Assembly (NCBI GenBank): GCA_028287105.1
Contig: JAQBQH010000275.1
Location: forward strand, 1-61,014
Direction of reading: 5' to 3'
Source: Myxococcales bacterium
GTDB lineage: Bacteria > Myxococcota_A > Polyangia > Palsa-1104
Length of the DNA: 61,014 nucleotides
Below the pieces are notes generated by a model. The model was not told the origin of the DNA. It was given only the letters and a program-made list of their open reading frames with translations, and made no database searches. Both the position numbers and the translations under genes were made by a program. This document shows, one piece after another, positions 51,059 through 60,000 of this stretch. Every line of letters starts with the position of its first letter. Position 1 is the first letter of the stretch.

Positions 51059-54000
51059 GTGGAGCGCCTTTTCGATCTCGAAGTTGCTTCGCCGACGCGC
51101 CCATCGCGGGATGTGGCGCGGCCGCGCCGTGACGAAGAGGAGCAGCTCTGGCCGGGGCGGGCGTCGCAGGCGGTCTGGGCGCTGCTGCTCGACGGGAGGA
51201 TCGACCCGGCGGCGCTGGCGGCGCTGTTGCGCGACGGGCTCGGCGCGAGCGAGCGGCGGCGGGCCTATCTCGAGCTGGTTCGCGATCTGGGCGCTCCGGC
51301 CGCCTCGCAGCTGTGGAACCAGGCGCTGGCGACGCCGGCGCTCTCGCGTGGTGAGCTTCCCGCGGATGCGCGACGCATTGTCGAGGCCGCGCTCGGACGG
51401 CGGCTCGGTCGGGTCGACATCATGCGCGGTCCGGCGGTCGATGCGCTGACGGCGCGGATGGGCTCGCCCGCGTTCACGCTCGGGCGGCAGGTGTTCGTGC
51501 GCGGCGGCGAAGCGTCGACGCCGGTGTTGGTCCACGAGGCGATTCACGTCGCGCAGCAAGAGCGCGCGACACCGACGATCGACCTCGGGCAGCCGTCGCA
51601 GGCGGCCGAGCGCGAGGCGCACTCGATCTTGCGGCGGCTCGGGCCGCTCGACGCGGCGCCGTCGCTGCTGGCCGATCGCGCGCGCGCGTCGCGGGCGGTG
51701 GGCGCGGCGCTGGGACGAGCGCCGAAGGTGACGGCGCGGCCGGCGGTGCTGGCGGCGTACGAGGTCACGCACGCGTCGGTCGACAGCGTGCTATCGGAGG
51801 CGCGACGGCTCTCGGAGGCGCTGGTGGCGCTGCTCGAGCGCGGCGCGACCAAGTACGAGCTGCAGCGGCTGCTCGGACCCGAGTACGACGCGCATCAGGC
51901 GCGGGTGCGAGCGACGGCGATCCATGGGCTCGGCGGGCGCAAGCTCGGCGACGGGCGGGCGGCGCGCGAGGCGCTGGCGCAGAAGCTGGGCGGCCTTTCG
52001 GCGCGGCCGGGCAAGCCGCTGCCGGGATCGCTCAAGGCGGAGCTCGAGTCGCGCCTCGGCGCCTCGTTCGACGAGGTCCGGGTCCACGACGATTCCGGCG
52101 CCGCCGACGACGCGCGCAAGCTGGGCGCGCGCGCGTTCACGCAGGGGCGCGACGTCTACTTCGGTCAGGGCAAATACGATCCGCAGTCGGCCGAGGGCAA
52201 GCGGCTCATCGCGCACGAGCTGACCCACGTGGCGCAGCAGGCGGGCGCGGCGGAGACCTCGGCACCGACGGTGTCGGCGCCGGGCAGCGCGGTGGAGCGC
52301 GAGGCCGATCGCGTGTCGCATGCGTTCGCCGACGGCGATCGCGCGGGCACGCCGCAGCTGCAGATTCGGGAGCGCGCACCGGCGGGGACCATCTCGCGCG
52401 ACTCCGAGGGCGGCGCCAGCCCGACGCAGTGGCGCATGAACGTGATGCAGCGCGCGCTCGATCTCTCGGCCAACATGCCGAACGCGCGCGACCTCGGCGA
52501 TGGGCGCAAGCAGATCGACGTCAATCAGTCGATGGGCCCCATCCGGATTCAGAACGCGACCTTCCGCTCGTCGGGCGATCACGTCGAGTCGGGCACGCTG
52601 TCGGCCAGCGTCGACTCGGGGCCGTTCCACGGCGGGCAGGGGCAGCTGTCGGTCGACGCCGGCGGCGCGGTGTCGGGCACGCTGACGTTGCCGGTCAACG
52701 TGCCGGGCGCGCTCGTCAAGAACGTCCAGGTGCAGGTCGGGCCCGACGGCTTCAGCGGCACCGCCAACATCTCGCCGGCCGACCTTCTGAGCCACGACTT
52801 CCCGGTGCAGGCGACCGACTTCGTCGTGACGGTGCGCTCGTCGCCGGCGGCGGGGGTCGAGGTCAGCATCACCGGCGGCGCGACGGTCAATGTCGCCAAC
52901 GGCATGGCGTCGGGGTCGGCGCAGATGACGGCGACGCTGCAGGCGGGGCCGAGCGGCGTCACCTTCAACGCGACGATCAACGGCAACCTGCAGATCGCCG
53001 GTCTCGCGGCCAACGTGCAGGCGACGATCACCTGGGACGGGCACAACATCAGCATCACCGCCGGCGCCGATGTGCCGGTGAGCCTGCCCGGCATCGAGGG
53101 CATCGCGCACGTGAGCTACGCCGGGGGGCGGCTCAGCGTCGTCGGCGAGAACGTCAAGTTCACGATTCCGCAGCTCTCGGCGATCCTGTTCGACGACGTC
53201 CGCGCCGAGGACGGGCGCCTGAAGGCGTCGCTGCGGCTCGGCACGCCGGTGTCGATGCCGCTGCCCGGCGGCGGCACCGCGTCGCTCACCGCGTCGACGG
53301 TGCAGATCGACGGCACCGATGTCTCGGGCGAGGCGACGGGACGATTCAGCGTCGGGCCGGGCGGGGCAGCGGCGCTCGCCGGCGCCCTGCGCGTGAGCTA
53401 CCAGGGCGGGCAGCTCGACGGCTCGGTCACCGTCGAGAACGCGCAGGTCCCCGGCATTCAGGTGCAGGGGCTGACCATCGGCGTCGAGGACGCCTTCCGC
53501 GCCAATCGCTTCAGCGTCGCGGGCGACGTCACGGTGAACCTGCTCGACGGGCTCGTCGTCGGACGGTGGGCGAACCTGGCGATGGACCCCGGCGGCTCGC
53601 TCACGGGGCAGGTCAACGTCCACTTCGGCATCCCGCGCATCGGGCTGCCCGACGTCAACTTGAACGTCCTGCCCGGCTGGCGCATCTCGGCGTCGACGGC
53701 GGGGGGACCGATCTCGCTCGATCTCGGCGGCGCGCTCGGACAGCTCAGCGAGCTGACCGCGTCGGTGCAGATCGGCGAGACCGACATTCGCGATATCGGA
53801 CGCGCGTTCGGCGACATCACCGTCACCGGATCGAACATCGCGCCGCCGGCGCTGGCGGCTTACGGCGCGCTCGACTCCTTGTCGCTCAACCTGCCAGGCG
53901 CGGGCGGGAGCTACGACTTCGCGCGGCTCTCGGGGTCGGCGGCGCTGCGCATCAGCGCGTTTCCGGGCGCGCCCATCTCGATCAACCTGCGCTACGCCAA

Positions 54001-57000
54001 CGGCGAGCTGTCGACGGAGGCGGAGGTCAACGTCGACGTGCACGCGATCGTTCCGGCGCTGGCCGGCAGCGTGCGCGTCGGCTACGTGAGCGGGCAGGCC
54101 AACCCGCTCTCGATTCACGCCGCGGGGCTGACGGCGTCCGATCCGCGGATCGCGCAGTACGTCAGCATTCCCAACGTCGACTACGCCGACGGCAACCTGT
54201 CGGGCGACATCAACTTCGCCTCGGGGCCGATCAGCGTCGGGCCAGTGACCGGATCGATCACCAGCGGCCACCTGCACTTCTCGAAAGCCCAGTCCGGTCC
54301 GGTGCAGCTCACCGGCTCGGTCGACGTGCAGATGGCGGCGGCGGGCGCGGGGGCGAGCGCGACCGGCCACATCAGCTACGACGATCAGGGGCAGCTCAAG
54401 GTCGAAGGCACCATCACCGTCGACCTCGCGGGCCTGACCGGCGGCAAGATGACCGGCATGCTGACGGCGTCCAACGAGGGCGGCGCCAACTCGCTCGCCT
54501 GCGCCGACGCGAACTTCGCCGAGGGGCCGCTGGTCGGGGTGTTCACCAACGGCATCTCGGTGCGCAAGACCGGCGAGGCGCTGAGCGCGTCGGCCACGCT
54601 CGATGTCGCCGCGCTGCAGCGCCTCCTGCCTGGCGGCGTGACCGCGTCGGGCTCGCTGACGCTGTCGATCAACAAGGCCAACGCCGGGGACACGCTGCAC
54701 ATCGGCGCGACCGGCAGCGCCAAGGTCACCGTCGGCAGCTTCCTCGAGGCGAACATCGCGCTCACCGAGGAGGGCGACGGCGGCATCGGCGCCACGCTGA
54801 CGGTGCCCCAGGACGGCATCAAGCTCACGATCCCGGGCGCCACGATCACCGGATCGATGACGCTGCACATGAACGCGCAGCGGCAGATCTCGCTCGAGGC
54901 GGCGGCGGTCGACGTCAACGTCCTTTCGGGCACGGTGACGGCGCACATCACGCCCATCATCGAGGGTGGGCGGCCCACCGGCGTCACCGTCGCCGGCAAC
55001 GTGCGCGACACGCAGTTCACGCAGCCGGCCGACTTCACGTTCACCTACAACGCCGGGCAGTGGGGCGGCTCGACGTCGGTGACGTTCAAGGATCTGGGCG
55101 GCATCGTGCAGGCCGGCGCGTCGATGACGCTCGGCTACGACTCGCAGACCGGCATCAACGCGCACGCCGAGAACATCGCGCTGGCGGGGCCGCTCAACGG
55201 GCTCTTCATCGACGAGGCGCACCTCAACCAGACCGGCTACGGCGCGACGATTCGCGGCGGGCGCGACATCACCGTCGGCTCGGTGCGCATCAGCATCGAC
55301 CCGGCCTCGCAGCTGACCATCGACAGCGCCAATGGGCTCACCGGCACGGCCTCGGGCAACGTGCGGCTGGGCGCGCTGCCGCAGATCAACGTGTCGGTGA
55401 CGGCGCGCGGCACCGGCCAGCCGATCGACATCCACGCCGACACCGACATTCCGCTCGCGCAGGTGAGCCAGTACCTCGCCGGGAACCTGCACGTCACCTA
55501 CGATCGCAATGGCGGCGCCAACGCGTTCAGCTTCACCGCCACCGACGTCATGGTCAACGCGGGGCCGGTGCAGAACCAGGTCCTCTTCTCGAACATCACG
55601 GCGCACCTCGCGGGACAGGAGCTGACCGGCTCGTTGACGGCGGCGCGCGTGACGCTGCACGTCGGCGCCGCCAACGTCACCATCGACGGCGGCACCATCG
55701 ATCTATTGCCCGGGCGCGTGCTCAACGGGCAGCTGACCGCGCACATGGCCGCGGGCGGGGCGAACGCGCACGCCAGCGTCGGCTGGAACATGGGCCAGTT
55801 CACCTGGGAGGCGGGCGGCACGGTGCAGCTCGGCGAGGTGACGGGCCACCGCCTCGAGGGTGAGGTCGAGGCGTCGGCGGGGTCGGGTGGCGCCGCGGCG
55901 CTGCACAACAACGGGCCGATCACGTTCGGCACGGCGGCACCCGAGGCGGTGCGCGACGTCGCCATCACCAGCGTGCGCGGCAATCTGCAGACGCACGAGT
56001 TCCACGTCGCGGTGCAGGCGTCGGCGGCGATCAACAAGCTGACACGCGGCATGCAGGACCTTCACATCCACGTCGCGGATGCGCCCGTCACCGTCGACTA
56101 CGTGGGCGGCGCGCTGGCGATGGCCGGACACATCCAGGGCACCGCGTCGTATTCGCCGGGCGACCAGGAGAAGGTCGGCGGCAACTTCCAGCTCGGGTTC
56201 GACAGCGCGACCGGCTTCACCGGGCTCGTCGACCAGATCCGCATCACCGCCGGGGAGGGGTTCCACTCCGAAGGCGGCAGCATCGATCTGCGGTCGGGCG
56301 CGATCAACATCGGCACCTGCACGGTCAACATCAGCGGCGTCGGTCACGGCACCGTGACCGGCGGCGGCAACGTCAAGGAGCGCACCTTCGGGCTCGACGC
56401 GGACGTCGACATCACGGCGCTGCGCGGGCTCAAGGTGCATGTCCACGCCGACAACCGCGAGGTCACCGGCACGCTGACGGCGCCGGTTGCGATCCAGATC
56501 GGGCCGGCGACGGTGACGCTGATGGACGGCTGCACGGCGCGGTTCGCGCGCGGCGCCGGCGGCGGCTTCTCGTCGACGCTGCATGCGCGCGTCGACATGC
56601 CGCACGTCGGCCACGCGGTCTTGACGGCCGAGTACGCGCGCGGCCACGGCTTTAGCGGCACGGCGGCGCTCGACATCGATCCGATCGCGATCTTCGATCG
56701 CACCTCGGGCACGCTGCAGTATGAGGGCGGCAACCTCTCGACGCAGGGCGAGGGCTTCACGCTCAACCTCGCATCGCAGTACGCGACCTATCTCGACGCG
56801 TCGGTTCACTTCAGGCTCGACAACAACCGCCCCGACGTGCGCGGACAGATCAAGCGGCTCAAGGAGCTCGGCAAGATCTCCGAGGCGTTCCAGGGTGCCG
56901 AGGTTCGTTACAACGAAGGCGTCGTCACCGCGTCGGCCGATTTCGATCTGGCGCCGGTGATCCCCGGCGGCCTCTTGCGGCCGAATTCGATGCTGCACCT

Positions 57001-60000
57001 CGAGTACGCCAACAGCGCGGTCTCGGTGCACGGCACGCTCAGGCCCAACGACCTCGGGCCGGTGCACTTCGATCAGGCGAGCCAGATCAGCGCCAGCTGG
57101 TCGAGCGCCACGCGGCGCGTCGACATCAATGGACACGCGCACGCCGACATCAATCACCTCGCCACGGTCGACCTCGACGTCACCGCCAACGCTGGCGGCG
57201 GCGATCCGGCGTCGTTCGATCTGCGCGGGCACATCGATGCCACGGGGCTCGGGCGCTACATCCCGGGCGTCACGTTCGGGGCGATCACCGGTGACGTGGC
57301 GCTGCACGTCGGCGGCGGCACCACCGACTTCAACGTGCAGGTCGACGCCGACGTCACGGGCATCCCGGCGGCGGGGATCACCGATTGCGCGGCGCACCTC
57401 CACGGCGAGTACCAGAACGGTCAGGGGCTGTCCGGCTACGTCGCGGTGTCGCGCATCAAGGTGGGCGAGGTCATTGCCGACGGACGCGTCGATGTCGTGC
57501 GCAACCGCTTCTCGTCGGGCACGCTGCACGTGCTGGCCGATTTCCCGTCGCTGCGCATCGAGGGCAACGCGACCGTCGCCGCCGGCGCGGAGCTGAGCGG
57601 GCTGTCGACGTCGGCCGATCTGACCGTGACGCCGGGCGGCAACTCGGCGCTGGCGCGCTTCATCTCGTCGGGATCGATCCACATCGCGATGCAGAGCTGG
57701 CAGCTGCAGGAGGCGAGGGGACGGCTCAACCTGGTGCCGCCGTCGTTCCTGCCGCTGCAGAACCCGGTCGTCGAGATCAGCTACGTGCGCGGCAGCGGCA
57801 TCAGCGCCACGTTGTCGACGCAGTTCGAGGCGCCGTTTCGCAAGAACAACGAGATGGGCAACTTCGTCGCCGGCTACTCGTCGGCGCAAGGGCTCTTCGC
57901 GCACATCGACTTTCCGATCACGATCCCCGGCTTTCAGCAGGCGACCGTCGCGGGTGACCTCAATCAGAACGGCGTCACCATTTCGGCGACGCTGGTGCCG
58001 CGCGACAACGCGGTCATCAAGAGCGCGACGGTCAGCATCGGCTACGGATCGGGCGGCTTCTTCTTCGAGGGCAAGGTCAAGATCGCGCCGTCGGAGTCGA
58101 TGGAGCTCGAGGTCGGCGTTCGCTATCAGCAGGGGCAGGGCTTCCAGATCCTCGGCATCACGCCCGAGGAGAAGCACCCGGACGACGGTGATAAAGAGCT
58201 CGCCTCGTGGCACAAGGACTTCCCGACGATTCCGCTGCTCTCGGTCGGTGTGGCGTCGATTGGTCTCAAGTTCGGCATGGGCGTGGCCGCGGGCTATCGC
58301 ATGCCGAAGATCAAGCTCAAGGATCCGAAGATCGAGGGCGGGCTCGAGGCGCTCGATTCGGGCGGGCTGCCGCCGATCAGCTTCGGCGGATCGATCGCGA
58401 TGGGCGCGTACCTGGCGCTGTCGTTCTCGGTGCAGATCGCGGGCGAGATTCAGCTGCTCATCGCGACCGCGTCGGCCGGCATCGGCGCCGAGATCACGGC
58501 GCGCTTGAACCTGGAGCTCGGCGCCGACGTCACGGGGCGGTTCCAGCAGGGGCAGGGCGCGCTCCTCAAGATCGATCCGTTCGTCGGTGCGTCGCTCGAC
58601 CTCATCGCGTCGCTGATCGCGACGCTGTATGCGGAGGTCTGCTGGTTCACGATCATCGACAAGAAGTACACGCTGGCGTCGGTGACCTTCGCGCACATCG
58701 ACCTCGGCCAGTTCCGGCCGTTCAATCCGATCGAGCTGCAGGTCGGCGGGCCGGGCGGCACGCGCTTCGTCAACGGCCTGGCGTTGCGCGACGACGCCAT
58801 CGATCAGATCTCGAACGGCGTCAAAGAGGGCGGCAAGAACACCTCGGACGCGGAATCGAACCGCGAGGCGAAGGAGAAGATCGCGCCGGTCTTGAAGAGC
58901 ATGCGCGCGGCCGCGGGGCAGTTCGAGCAGCTACCCGAAGGCTGGGAAAACGGCATGACCGCCGCGCCGGTCGACTTCAATTCGATGTTCGGGATCTCCG
59001 GGGCAGCGTGGGACTTCTATCGCGAGCACGCGGACAACGCCGAGCAGATCGATCCGGAGGACGCGTGCACGACGCCGACGCAGAAGCTGGCCAAGGGCGT
59101 GGCCATCGCGTCGAAGACCGATCCGATGCGCGCCGGACGCATCGTCCTCGAGTGGCGGCGCGCGCAGATCGCGCACATGGGCATCAACCCCGACACCGGC
59201 GTCAACGTGGTGCTGGAGCGCGAAGAGGTCCAGGGGCTCATCCAGGTGCAGTACCTCGCCGCGGTGGCGGAGGTGCAGCGCAAGCAGAAGGAGCAGGACG
59301 AGGAGCACGCGCGGCACGTCGCCAAGCAGGCGGCCGATTTCCAGAAGGCGGAGCACGAGCACCAGCACAAGATTCACGCCCAGAAGGCGGAGCACGAGCA
59401 GAAGGTCAAGCACCACGAGGCCGAGGGTAAGAAGGCGCAGCACCAGGTCGAGGAAGCGGAGAAGCAGGCGCAGAAGGAAGGCGCCGTCGAGAAGCCGGCG
59501 GAGAACGAGAAGGCGCCGCCGCCGGCGCCTCCTCCGCAGCCGGCTCCGCCGCCGGCGCTCGCCAAGCCGGACCCGATTCCGGTGCCGCCGCCAATTCCGC
59601 TGCCGCCGCCGATGGTGGTGCTGCCGGCGGTGACGTTGCCGGCGCTGCCGTCCGATCCGGGCGTGTCGGCGTCGGCGGCGGGCGCGATTCCGCCGGCGTC
59701 GAAGAAGGCCGAAGTGCAGTCGCCGGGCGCGGCGTCGCCGCAGACGGGCGGAGCTCCGAATCCGGCGCCGGGCGCGGCCAGCGGCGCGGCGGCGCAGGTC
59801 GGCGGCGGTGGTGGTGGTGGCGCGGGTGCTGGCGGCGGCGGTGGTGGTGGCGGCGGACGTCCCGGCGGTGGTGGTGGCGGCGCGGCGACGCCGCCCGGCC
59901 CGGCGGTGGCGGCGGGCGCGGCCGGAATCATTTCGCAGGCGCGGACGCTCGATGCCAAAAAGGCGCAGCTGCAGGGCGGTGGCGGTGGTGGCGCGGCGGC

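Noticed and set aside
51791-55660. Minus-strand open frame of 1289 codons, and a similar one at 55703-58696
   Set aside because: Both are antisense shadows of the giant plus-strand gene. Their products are Arg/Asp/Val-rich with no domain, as expected from GC-rich codons read backwards.
52429-55863. Plus-strand open frame of 1144 codons in another phase
   Set aside because: Arg/Gly/His-rich nonsense composition and no motif. The frame containing the eCIS-core domain and the beta repeats is the real one.
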